This document shows, one piece after another, positions 1 through 10,055 of a stretch of 64,000 bases of DNA. Each line of letters starts with the position of its first letter. Position 1 is the first letter of the stretch. The position numbers and the translations under genes were made by a program. Origin of the DNA: Amblyomma americanum (Eukaryota; Arthropoda; Arachnida; Ixodida; Ixodidae); NCBI RefSeq assembly GCF_052857255.1, contig NC_135497.1:345194183-345258182 (forward strand). The letters run 5' to 3'. Below the pieces are notes generated by a model, which saw only the letters and a program-made list of their open reading frames with translations, was not told where the DNA came from and did no database searches.

Positions 1-1200
1 TACCTAGCAGAACTCTATAAAAAGCGTTCTCGGTGATGCGGCAAATTGCAAAGAGTTCGGATATGTCCGCCGCTGGGGACATCCGATTACATCCAACAAC
101 AGTTTTTCTTTTGTAGGTTTTGTTGCGTTCATGGACATATAAGTGGCTTACGGGACTAGCAAACACCTTTTAAAATTAGCCTCCAGAAAGCGAGACGTCT
201 TGAGCGACCTTGAGTTCCGGAGGAAACGCCAAGGTTCTGTCTGCGCAGGCCGAAGGAAAATGCAATCACAGGAGTCGTGACAGTTGCACTGACCAACAAA
301 GGATGTTCAGTATCGTGGATACGATGTATTAGTGTACGCTTACATCTGGAGCCTGTAAAGTTCGGTGTGACGCTTTTGAGGCAGACTGAGGTGTGCCGTA
401 ACAAGACGCCTAAGCCCTCGACGACAGCCACATTTGGATCACGAAGTTGGCGCTCCAAGCGGTTACAACTGCGTCTGAGGTTATAGCTTCGGGTTTAACA
501 TCGATTAGCTGAAGTTATTCCTGACACAAAGTTCGCAGTATTCACCGCAATATATCCCTCATATTACAGTTGGTCAATGGCGAGCCTCTTTACAGTCTTT
601 AAGCAATGCTTTTAATGTGCAGAATTTTTAACAAGAACAGGTAAGATATTCAGCAAGTTTTTCGGCGTTTGTATCCTTATATTTTGAATCAATTTTAATC
701 TGAACATGTGGATTTGGGTTGAAATTATACCGAAAACTAACGGAAGGCATGAGGCACTTCATCGCCACGTGTGGCGCAGGTATGAGACGCTGTGAGAAAG
801 ACATCCGTTCGGTGGAGCGTTTCCCATGTGGCGACCCGGCAGCTGCTCAGCGTAGCCCATCGCATTGCCTTTGTTGGCAGTGCAAACGCTGGCGAATGCT
901 GCCACGTTATGAGCTGCTGTAAGCCAGCATCCTTCCATTTACGACGAATGAGGCTCTCAAAATGAATAGTCTGGGCCTACCTGTAAATTTTCCTTTGTGA
1001 ATGAGCAACATATACCCAGTGTTGAAATATAGGCTTCACATTCACATTTTAGAGCACCTGCAATTCCTTGCAAAGAAGGAGCGCCCTGAATTTAATTTTT
1101 TTTTTCAGTACCTTTCTTTTCCTTTCAGTACTTTCAGTTTTTCAGTACCTTTCTTTTCTTTATGAGGGTTATTATAACGCACAATATGGTTTCTGCGCAG
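1..1200 (+). other. End of intron 3 of ABHD copy A
   Basis: This is non-coding sequence in front of exon 4 of copy A. It matches 58185-59381 at about 98% by eye and the copy B intron (about 33100-33990) at roughly 88-90%. Short open frames around 720-920 recur in all three copies, but they are flanked by no convincing splice sites and match no family I know. The last 100 bases before the acceptor hold an imperfect tandem repeat of a T-rich TTCAGTACC unit that differs in length between A and C. Confidence 0.7.
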
Positions 1201-1323
1201 AGGGTGATCCGGGCTGATGATGTTTTCCGCTGTTGGACACTGGCATCATTTGACAGGCATTATGCAGCCCCGGCATTCGGGTTCCAATCGGTGCAGGATT
1301 TCTACGAGAACTGCAGCCTGAAG
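1201..1323 (+). CDS. ABHD1/3-like hydrolase copy A, exon 4
   Basis: This 41-codon internal exon starts after an AG acceptor (TTCTGCGCAG) and ends in AAG followed by the donor GTAGGAG; both junctions are in phase 0. It encodes the helical segment between nucleophile and acid of ABHD1/ABHD3 proteins, with the family features FDRHY and FGFQ followed by an aromatic DFY. The copy C exon (59382-59504) encodes the same protein sequence; the copy B exon has several changes. The earlier exons of copy A lie before the window, so its completeness is unknown. Confidence 0.82.
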
Positions 1324-2120
1324 GTAGGAGGAAGCAGAGAATTACGCCTTTTAGCAAGAGCGTACGAAACTGCGAGATGTTTTTTTGCTTTTGAGTAGCT
1401 GGGGGCTATCGATTGTAGGCTTCATGAAATGAAGGTTCATGACCACCTTAATTTGATTGCAGGCCTCATGAAGTGAGGGTTCATCACCACTGTAATTTTC
1501 CTCTCGGAGTTATAGTAGATGGCGAGCTTGATTCTCCGCTTCCGCGACAATTTTTCTTCTCAGCAATGATGGTCTTGCTACGGGGAAGGAACGATGAACA
1601 ACGAGGAACGCCAGAAGCTTTGGAGAGTATTTTTCCTATGCAGCTATCCTGTCAATGTACACACTGTTTGTGAGATGGAGACTAAGGGTACGATTTGTCT
1701 CTGGATTGTAGGCCACTATGTTTAGCTCTGCCGTTTTTTGCGGATTCAGGAACAGTATTGGCGACTTAATTGCGACAGCATGCCCTGCGGCTTATAAAAG
1801 TTATAATAGCGGTCCCCTCATCCAGCGTTCCAAGTCAGCAGGCCGGCGTTGTTTGAAGCCCGTGCCATTAAGATGGCGAAGACGGGGCGTTAAATTTATC
1901 GCACCACCACATAGGAGTTGATACGCGGTGGCTTCACTCACAAGAACGGGGCAGAAGAGACAAGTGTCTGAAAATGAGACATAGAATTGTGGCTGGCCGC
2001 GCGAAGTCTCAATCTTCGAAATATAACCTTGTGTCCAAGAGATCATCACTTGAAAGCTTTAATAACCGCAGACACGCTATACTCCAACCCTATAGTAACG
2101 CGATGTCGAATCGCATGCAG
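1324..2120 (+). other. Intron 4 of ABHD copy A
   Basis: A 797-base intron with a GTAGGAG donor and a GCATGCAG acceptor. It has the same layout in copy B (34114-34900) and copy C (59505-60303). I see no other feature in it. Confidence 0.7.
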
Positions 2121-2396
2121 GGAAAGCTGTGCATGGTGCAGCGACCTCTCGTCTTCCTCGTGTCGGAGGACGACTCGCTGAACCCCGAGACAGCCCTGCC
2201 CGAGGACGAGGTACTGAAGTCTCCCTGGCTGGGGGCCGTGGTGACTCCGCGCGGGGGCCACATGGGGTTCGTGGACGGCTGGCTGCTGCCCCGCCAGCCC
2301 TTCTACGCGGAACGCTTCGTGGTCGCCTTCGCCGTGGGTCTCCGCAAAGTGTGCAAGGCGCGCGGCGTTCGGGTGCTGCATACGCTGGGGAATTAA
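2121..2396 (+). CDS. ABHD1/3-like hydrolase copy A, terminal exon 5
   Basis: Final exon of 91 codons plus TAA. It carries the acid region (VSEDDSLNP, corresponding to the DD of ABHD3) and the catalytic histidine in RGGHMGF, followed by the conserved W.PRQ.FY...F...F segment and a short tail. The acceptor after GCATGCAG was chosen because it restores the family spacing between the exon 4 end and the PLVFLV strand; an acceptor 21 bases later is possible. The GC-rich exon stands out from its AT-rich introns. The last visible part of copy A; a polyadenylation signal follows about 340 bases later. Confidence 0.85.
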   Translation, partial: GKLCMVQRPLVFLVSEDDSLNPETALPEDEVLKSPWLGAVVTPRGGHMGFVDGWLLPRQPFYAERFVVAFAVGLRKVCKARGVRVLHTLGN

Positions 2397-2736
2397 AGGC
2401 TTCTCGCAAGTATACGAGTTGAAGGCTGTTTTTATTCTTGCTTAGCGATTGTGGCCGGGGACTGCACTTGGCCCCCAGTTGTGGGCAACACCGTTGTCTA
2501 ACCTCGTGGTGCCTTGAGCGTACACGCTTTCGTTCGAGGCGCAAGGGCTGTTAATCTGTTTTTTTCGGCTTACTGAATTCATTGGCACTAACATAAGGCA
2601 TAGCATGCTGGTGTACTGCTCCGCGCTAACATAACTTGGTTCACCATGTTGAATTTTAGTGTATTTTTAGTTCAACCTGGTTCAACGAAGAAGGGGCAAC
2701 CGTGAACATCTCACATGAACGAAGAGTAGAAATATT

Positions 2737-2742
2737 AATAAA
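2737..2742 (+). terminator. Polyadenylation signal, ABHD copy A
   Basis: AATAAA about 340 bases after the stop codon. The same hexamer is at the same distance in copies B and C. Confidence 0.5.
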
Positions 2743-3730
2743 GATCATATTTTCGACAGGATATCGTCAACCTTATCACAAAGCGGTGAAGTATAGTGAA
2801 TTGCGCTCTCGGTTACACTTACCCCTGAATCCCCCTTCAGAAGCAGCAGTGGGATATTTCGTGAACACTGTTTAAACGACATTCCCACTGTCGACATGCA
2901 AGTGCTTTTTTTAATTTTCACTCTGCGTCTCCCTGGACACTGGTAAGTGTGGGGGCTCTGTGCTCCGTACAGACCGGCATCTCTGCTAATAGTAAAGACA
3001 TGTTTATGTTGTCACGTACAGTTTATCTCCGTATGATATTTGGCAGCTTGGTATACGTTGCTAAACTTGTGGTAGGGCCGCGATTTTTTTTGTTCTTTCA
3101 GAAGAATGAGATCATGTTAGAGAGGAAATAATTATATGTGTGGGTCTGCGCATACCTTTTATAACTTCAATACTTCACTGTTCCGGTGCTGCTTACAAAC
3201 GAGATAGACAGAAAGGTTTCATTACTGCGGTAACCTGCTGCTTGCTTCACTTCCTGGCCATTGCTGAAATGATGACACGCAATAAGGCAGAAATACGTGG
3301 AAATTAGCAGAACAGCACTACGCTGTATCGACCTTGTGCCCTGCGTGGGTCATCAGGGTAACGAGGCTTCTTTTCTCAGGAGGGACGGATACTAACGGCA
3401 GCGACCTACCGTTTGTACTGCCGCAAAACGTTATAATGGTATTCCGGACATTTAAAAAATGAACGGCAATGAATGGCGACTGCACAACTGGTAATGTGGA
3501 AACTCGGCGCTGCATGGATGCGAAAAGACTGCGAACCCAGACATGCCTTTCCGAGGAATCATCGCTCTGTCAGTTTCGGCAAGCCGAATACAAAAATCGC
3601 TTGCTGTTGAGAATCAATCTCGGAAATGCACACGAACTGTTGGCGCCATTGGGCAGTCCTCCTAAATATACTTTAGTAAAACTTGGTGCTGGGATAGTTG
3701 GTTAAACATTTCTTTGAAACAGGTAAGCGC

Positions 3731-3827
3731 TAAATTAGACGAACAGAAGGCGAGAGAACGACCACATGACACAGATGACCGCTCATCTCTATCGTGTCGT
3801 TCTCTCGCCTTGTGTTCGTCTATTTTA
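3731..3827. repeat. Foldback palindrome (copy A)
   Basis: Two arms of about 31 bases (3731-3761 and 3797-3827) are inverted complements built on GGCGAGAGAACGA. The centre AGATGACCGCTCATCT is itself nearly palindromic. Copies at 36513-36610 and 61919-62016 have the fully palindromic centre AGATGAGCGCTCATCT. AGCGCTAA and AGCTCTAA flank the palindrome and could be a worn target duplication. It is present in all three gene copies and so predates the array. Confidence 0.65.
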
Positions 3828-4655
3828 GCTCTAACCCGTGTCAACGAAAAAAAAGTCCTCTTAAAAGTCTGAGCATCTTCGCTGCGACACGTCACTTCTT
3901 CACATGGTACCATGGCATTCGGCGCGTCCTGTTGTCACTATCGGCTCCCTGGACTCGTGAACCGCTTAGCCGCATGCGAGCCGCATTAGCTTCTGGTGCT
4001 TCTTTGGCAAGCACAATTTAAATTGAGGGTGTCAAACCTCGAAATTTGAGAAGACTGCCGGCTGTTAGCTTCACGGAAGCTTCAGAGCGGCAGTTTTCCG
4101 AAATGTTCAATAAGAATTACGATGCAGTCTGCTCGCCTTCAGCCGGAAAGGAATTGTTGGAAAGAAAGCTTCGGAACATGCCCTGAAGTGAAGTAGTGAA
4201 GCAAGGTGGCAGCTCCAATTAAAGAGATTCTACCTGCGTTCTTTACTGCGTGAAACATTTAAACTCTCGCGAAACGCCGGATTTGCGGCGACATATTTTT
4301 GATGTCAGCTCTGCGGCAAAGCGGGGAAAATATAGGTCGCCAATCGGAGGGAACATGCAAAGACAACACCTAATTTCCCGCCGACCACTTGGGCTTATTG
4401 TCGGATTATTCTTCAAGAGATGGCGCTACCATACCGCTTGCTCCTGTCGATGCAAAAGGACTGGTTCATACGAGTAAACCATCATCACCATCATCATCGT
4501 CAGCTGTTTTCTAATGTGTACTTTAGCTGGACAAAATCCCGTCATATGTCTACCTGGGGCAAAAATCAAGCCCGCGACATCAGCATCACCAGCATCACCA
4601 TTAGCACCGCGAAGCCCTGCTTACAACCCTTTCTTGCCTTCACGCTAATGCCGGC

Positions 4656-5115
4656 CTCATTGTTAGGGGAAAGCCTGAACCACACAAAGTGTTGCGCCTA
4701 GCTTGCGCTTCAGCAGTTTGTGCGCACGACGCCTTCACTAAGGCCCTTTTCGCGCATCTCAAGAGCCCTCGGCGCACTGCTGCTGCGCGATGCATCTTAT
4801 CCACGTAGAAATAGCATCGCACGTAAAAGCCATGAGCCAATGATAGGAGTGAAGATTTCAGGTGACCAGGTGCAGTTACCGCCATTCTCGAGAGGCGTAT
4901 ACGTAGCTACTGTCCTTCGCTGCTACGCCATTTTCAGGCTAGTCAAAGCTCTAATTTCGGTAAAGATCACAGGTTTCAAACCTTGGAGCTGTACTCTTTC
5001 AATCAAGGTAGATTTAGCGTTCTCTTTAGCGTTGTCCTTCTACAGATCGGAGCGTCTTCGCAGGGGCACGTCACTTCACATGGCACAATGGCACTCGATG
5101 CGTCGTGTTGTCACT
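4656..5115 (+). repeat. Inverted duplication, arm 1
   Basis: About 460 bases present again as the reverse complement at 6753-7209, with identity near 90% by eye and a few short gaps. Arm 1 is the ancestral location because it also occurs in order at 62840-63305 behind copy C. No coding function is recognised. Confidence 0.8.
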
Positions 5116-5861
5116 AGCGGCTCACTGCACTCGTTAACCTCTTAGCCGCAAGCGAACCGCATTACCTTCTGGTCTTTCTTGATCTCGTGAAATAGCTTGA
5201 AATGTGATGGTGCGAGGTTCAGGCTGTAGTGCGGGTGAGGTAAAACTGGCAGCGTTCGCCTGCTTTCTAGTATAAATGTGCCTTCTGCTGACGTCCTATC
5301 CGGGTGGTCCAGTCCTACGGAGGATGAGGTGGCGGTACACCTATCGGCCATATGGCCCATGTCTACATGCATCAAATGAAGGCGGAAGGGTGACACTATA
5401 CATGTTATGTTAGGATATACAGACTCAGTAATACGTCGCAACTGGCGCAAAACCTGAAAAGTCTAACGCTTAGGGGTATTTTGAGACCACGGAAAGGCAC
5501 TAAGACACCGCGCGCGTTACTTAGTGCGACTATAGTAGAGTGCAGTGCGACCAAGGGGGCACGAAGCCCGTTCATATTCCACAACGCTTTTACACGGCGC
5601 GGGAAAACAGCGTGTTTTGCAGCGAAAAGCTTCACTACGCTAGTCAACACCGCGCTTCGCGCGAGCCGCCGTATGTCGGAGCACGAGTGACGTCACACGG
5701 CGCAGGTGGCCGCCGCCGACTCCGTCACCTGACCCTGCCTGACCTCTTTCGCCGCTGTTTCTCGCTCCCTAGTCCCTCTGCGCATGCGCCACTAGTAGCA
5801 CCAAGCCACAGGTGTTCCGCCGCTGCGCGCCTTTCCTCAAAATCCAACTTTCAATTTTCTC

Positions 5862-5970
5862 GTTCTTTCTCTCCTTACTTTATCCATTCCTTTACGGCGC
5901 GATTCGGGTGTGCACCGAGATATGTGCGACGGTTACTGTGCCATTTCCTTTCCTCAAAACCCAAACGAAA
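5862..5970 (+). mobile_element. SINE 3' remnant (Ruka-like tail)
   Basis: It matches the 3' part of the Ruka-like SINEs in this window: the pyrimidine-rich stretch, then TTTACGGCGCG and TGTGCCATTTCC before an A-rich end. The tRNA-like head is absent. Confidence 0.6.
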
Positions 5971-5977
5971 CAAGCTC

Positions 5978-6252
5978 TAGGGTTCGAAACCGACCGAGGC
6001 GGCTGCGTTTTTATGGAGGCAAGACGCTAAGGCGCCCGTGTGCTGTGCGATGTCAGTGCACGTTAGATCCACAGGTGGTCGAAATTATTCCGCAGCTCTC
6101 CACTACGGCACCTCTCTCTTCCTTTCTTCTTTCACTCCCTCCTTTATCCCTTCCCTTACGGCGCGGTTCAGGTGTCCAACGATAAATGAGACAGATACTG
6201 CGCCATTTCCTTCCCCCCCCAAAAAAAAACCAATTATTATTATTATTATTAA
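5978..6252 (+). mobile_element. Ruka-like SINE, 5' truncated
   Basis: Starts at the tRNA B box (GGTTCGAAACC) and continues through the SINE body (ATGGAGGCAAGACGC, GTGCTGTGCGATGTCAG, GGTGGTCGAAATTATTCC) to an A-run and an (ATT)n tail. The A-box half of the tRNA head is missing. Confidence 0.8.
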
Positions 6253-6536
6253 GGAAATGGCGCAGTATCTGACTCATATATCGTTGGACACCTGAACCGC
6301 GCCGTAAGGGAAGGGTAAAGGAGGGAGTGAAAGAAGAAAGGAAGAGAGGTGCCGTAGTGGAGGGCTCCGGAATAATTTTGACTACCTGAGGATCTTTAAC
6401 GTGCACTGACGTCGCACAGCACACGGGCGCCTTAGCGTTTTTCCTCCATAAAAACGCAGCCGGCGCGGTCGGGTTCGAACTCGGGAACTCCGGATCAGTA
6501 GTCGAGCGCCCTAACCACTGAGCCACAGCGGCGGGT
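6253..6536 (-). mobile_element. Ruka-like SINE, full length, minus strand
   Basis: Reads on the minus strand from a tRNA-like head (A box TGGCTCAGTGGTTAGGG, B box GGTTCGAACCC-like) to the tail, back to back with the plus-strand SINE at 5978-6252. The two tails share the (ATT)n run, so the pair forms a near-perfect hairpin. Confidence 0.82.
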
Positions 6537-6752
6537 TGGAGTGAAAGAAGAAAGAGAGAAATAGGTGCCGTAGTGGAGGGCTCCGGAATAATTTCGACCA
6601 CCTGGGGATCTTTAACGTGCACTGACATCTCACAGCACACGGGTGCCTTAGCGTTTTTCCTCCATAAAAACGCAGCCGCCGCGGTCGGGATCGAACCCGG
6701 GAACTCCGGATCAGTAGTCGAGCGCCCTAACCACTGAGCCACCGCGGCGGGT
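6537..6752 (-). mobile_element. Ruka-like SINE, 3' shortened, minus strand
   Basis: A second minus-strand copy with an intact tRNA-like head ending at GGCGGGT. It lacks about 70 bases of the usual tail and abuts the first copy directly, consistent with insertion into it or recombination between SINEs. Confidence 0.8.
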
Positions 6753-7209
6753 AGTGACAACACGACGCATCGAATGCCATGGTTCCATGTGAAGTGACGT
6801 GCCCCTGCGAAGACGCTCCGATCTGTAGAAGGACAACGCTAAAGAGGAACGCTAAATCTACCTTGATTGAAAGAGTACAGCTCCAAGGTTTGAAACCTGC
6901 GGTCTTTACCTAAAGCACAGCTTGAACGAGCCAGAAAATCGCCTAGCAACGAAAGCCAGTAGCACCGTACGCCTCTCGAGAATGGCGGTAACTGCACCTG
7001 GTCACCTGAAATCTTCACCTGCCATCATTGGCTCATGGCTTTTACGAGTAATGCTATTTCGATGTCGACAAGCATCGTGCAGCAGCAGCGCGCCGCGGGC
7101 TCTTGAGGTGCGCGAAAAGGGCCTTAGGGAAGCCCTCGTGCGCACAAACTGCAGAAGCGCAAGCTAGGCGCAACACTTTGTGTGGTTGAGGCGTTTCCTT
7201 GACAATGAG
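6753..7209 (-). repeat. Inverted duplication, arm 2
   Basis: Reverse-complement copy of 4656-5115. It is bordered on both sides by minus-strand SINE heads (the complete head ending at 6752 and the head fragment 7210-7246), suggesting that SINE sequence took part in the rearrangement. Confidence 0.8.
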
Positions 7210-7246
7210 TAGTCGAGCGCCCTAACTACTGAGCCACCGCGGCGGG
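7210..7246 (-). mobile_element. SINE head fragment
   Basis: Only the first ~37 bases of a Ruka-like SINE (CCGCCGCGGTGGCTCAG and the following A-box region, minus strand). It abuts arm 2 of the inverted duplication. Confidence 0.65.
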
Positions 7247-7314
7247 GGTTCAGTGGAGACCTCAATCTCGCTTTCATATACGTGGCGTTGGTGCCCGAGT
7301 GCAAAAGCCTGCTT

Positions 7315-7590
7315 TGATTGCGTTCCGCGCACTGGATAGGGAGCGCGCCCTCCCTGCCACGCTGGGAGGTGGCATGCAGTCAATGGTTGATCACGAGGGA
7401 TTCACCAAACGAACGCTGCGGCCTAGCTATTGCTGCAGTGCCTCACGTCAGCCACAATGCTGTCAGCGCTAATGCCTTCAGGCCATATCTCTCACCACCG
7501 CCACATGTATCAAAGAATGAGGCGTCCGCATATGCAGAGAGCCAGTTATGCGCCCTTACTTTGCTCAAAACCATCGGCGGCTAGAACATT
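7315..7590 (-). repeat. Dispersed repeat, minus orientation
   Basis: The reverse complement matches 28250-28545 and 52600-52890, including a GATTTTGAG-type start and the CTGCCAGG(C/G)TGGCAGG region. No coding capacity is recognised. Confidence 0.55.
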
Positions 7591-8549
7591 TCCAACTCCA
7601 ATGAACACAGTGAACGCCGACATCTTTCGCTCTGTATATCCTGGATTAGCTGAGGTAATCTACATTAATTTTTATACGATTATACATTTTTTATTTTAAT
7701 TTTTCTGTCATACACCCCCTTTCTTCTTTCTTTAATTATTCGTTGGCACATTCATCGAAGGAAAAAAAAAAGGAAGTGATGGACAGTCCCGAGTGGTGTG
7801 CCTTGTTTCCGCAGGTGTCGCTGTCAGCACATTTGGCAGCTATTCAATCGACAGGCACCCGCCCGCGCGCTCGCTACTCGAGGTTGAAGTGAAATATCTT
7901 GCGGGAGTGTATCTGGGCGTGAAGACTCTTCAAGTCTTCCCTTCAGAAGATCTCCGAAGGCCGACCGACGCGGACTCCATTCTCCGGTGAGGCCGTTCCA
8001 CGTGTTGGGGTTTTGGCCAGGTGTTTTTTACTGCTGTATCGATAGTTAGGGGCAATGTCTCCTTAGGCCTAGTGCAATGTCTTTAGCTTCGTTGGGTGGG
8101 AGTCCGGCTTCCTGGTTCGCCAGCCTGCCGGCCCAAAGTTTGCCCCTGGATTCTTTCTGTCGAAATTGCGTCAGTGACATCCCAGTGGCGCTTGTACCCT
8201 TTGGAGACGGGGCCCTGAAATTCTAAAATGATCCAGGAGCAGCTGAAGGCTGTTACCATGCCGCCACCTGGAAATCTCTGAAGTGCGCCCTTTCTGCCGA
8301 AGGGGCATTCTGTGCCGATCCTCGGATGTGCAGTGCGTGTCGGAGTTGCTGCGCTGTACATCATTCGCGTCATTTCCAGTAAAGCCTTTTATTCCAGTGC
8401 AACTCGCATGTTCAAAAGGCATCCGCGGCGTGGACCCATCGGCCTCTCCTCAGTAACTACTTGACGACTGCCAGGACGCCGGTGTAGGCGTGTTATCAGT
8501 TTACCGCTGCACCAGAGATGCTAATGGCTCACGTGTGCCGACATAGTCT

Positions 8550-9008
8550 GTGATTGCAACATTTTCAGGATCTTCACGCCCGTCTGAGCTAAAGGTTTGG
8601 TCCATAGTGTACCGAGTCGACCCGCTACATCCTCGTCCGTTGCAATGCAGGAATTGTTGGATCTTCGGTCATAGCAGCAAAGCTTGCAAATCTGCGACGC
8701 GTTGCCGACTATGCGGGGAGAATCATTCCGCAGACATCTGCGCATCTGAGGGTCCCATTTGCAGTCTCTGTGGCGGCATTAATCCGGCTGATGATGCTGG
8801 CTGCCCCAAACGTTCAGAAGAGCAGAATGTTCTGGACATCATTCAGCAGAGAAGGTGCTCTAGAGCTGAAGTTTACGCACAATTAGACCGGAAGAAGCAA
8901 TCTTATGCGGGTCTTGCAAGGTCATCTGGTTCTGAGGCAGAGCCGTTGCTGACAGTCTGGTGTCAGCTGTCGAGAAGGCTCTTGCAGGTGTTGTGGACCG
9001 CATGCTGA
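8550..9008 (+). pseudogene. LINE ORF1 remnant with CCHC zinc knuckles
   Basis: The frame includes spaced cysteines of retroelement nucleocapsid knuckles: CRNCWIFGHSSKAC, then CRLCGENHSADIC, then CSLCGG...C. Such knuckles bind template RNA in the ribonucleoprotein particle. The upstream part of ORF1 and the 360 bases up to the endonuclease are in broken frames. Confidence 0.72.
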
Positions 9009-9363
9009 CTGCATTCAGTGAAGCTCTGTCCCAGGTCATTTCAAGTCAGGTTGCTCATTCAACTGTTGGCCTTCCCGTTCTATGAGCTAGTCCTTCCCAT
9101 AGCCTCTCTGGTGTCTCTCCCCTGGCTCCTATTCCTGCTGCGTCCTCGTCTGTGCCCGTACATGGTGCCGGGGATACCAGCCTTTCTACCATTTGCACTA
9201 CGGACGTCGAGATGGGGAACCCTTCCCAGAAGCGTCGAGCTGCTTCCTCTCCGTCGAAGTCTGCCCTCCCAAGCAACAAAAGCAAGAAAGGTTCCCCCAG
9301 TATTCCACATAAAGCTGATGTGTTAAAGGAGGCTGTCACAGCCTCTCGACTTTTACAGGAACA

Positions 9364-10002
9364 ATGGCGGGGTTAAAAGTACTACAGTGGAATTGCCGTT
9401 CAGTCGTATCTTTTCACGATTTAGTGAACCTTGTCTCACAATTCGACCAAGACATAGTTTTACTTCAAGAAACATGGCTTACTTCTATTAGGTCATTCTC
9501 TCTAAAAAATTTCCGGATATTCCGAGCCGATCGCAACTGCGGCCACGGTGGTGGCTTGTTAACATTAATTGCTTCTAAATTTGTTCATCGGGCGCATGTG
9601 TCACACCAAATTCAAAGACCTGACTGCGAACTGTTGGCTGTTGATATCGCAATTCCACAGTGTGCTCCCGTTACCGTTGCTAATGTTTACTTTCCTTCAT
9701 GTGTCCACAGCACAGATCATTTAAATGTCCTTTTGCGTTCTAACAATAGAGTGGTGATTGCTGGTGATTTCAATTCTCATCATGCAATTTGGGGTGTTCA
9801 TACTGATGCACGTGGGCAGCTTCTTTGGTCATGGATGTCTGCAAGGAACGTGCGTTGCTGTAACAGTCCAGGAGTTACTTTCTTGCGTTCCGACTCTCAG
9901 TCTGTCATTGACTTAACATTGGCTGTGAACGGGGTGCAGGTTTCTTCGTGGTCTACAGTGGATTGTGGTACTTCCAGTGACCACTTTCCGATATCTTCAT
10001 AA
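9364..10002 (+). pseudogene. LINE APE-type endonuclease domain
   Basis: 212 residues with the expected motif order: LQWNCRS (Asn), LLQETW (metal-binding Glu), AGDFNSHH (Asp/Asn) and SSDHFPIS (Asp-His). This domain nicks target DNA to prime reverse transcription. All visible catalytic residues are kept. The frame then breaks and continues in another frame from 10056, so ORF2 is no longer intact. Confidence 0.82.
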
Positions 10003-10055
10003 GCACGACTGCTTCTCCACAAAAATTCGTAAACCACACATTTTTCAAAAAACTT

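Larger units (their letters stand above)
2397..5825 (+). other. 3' UTR and downstream flank of copy A
   Basis: No gene recognised. It contains the polyadenylation signal, a foldback palindrome (3731-3827), a CAT-rich microsatellite near 4480-4500 and the first arm of an inverted duplication (4656-5115). It is paralogous to 35177-37845 (copy B) and 60580-64000 (copy C), so this flank belongs to the tandem unit. Confidence 0.65.

Noticed and set aside
719..922. Cys-rich open frame conserved in three copies (also 33569-33820 and 58903-59106)
   Set aside because: The similarity is explained by the segment duplication; the frames differ in length, lack splice sites and match no known domain.
2077..2544. 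155-codon minus-strand open frame, repeated at 34857-35327 and 60260-60727
   Set aside because: It is the antisense of the GC-rich ABHD exon 5 and survives only because that exon is conserved; it resembles no known protein.
4420..4701. His-rich peptide (HHHHHH)
   Set aside because: Product of a CAT microsatellite in non-coding flank; present only because the flank is duplicated.
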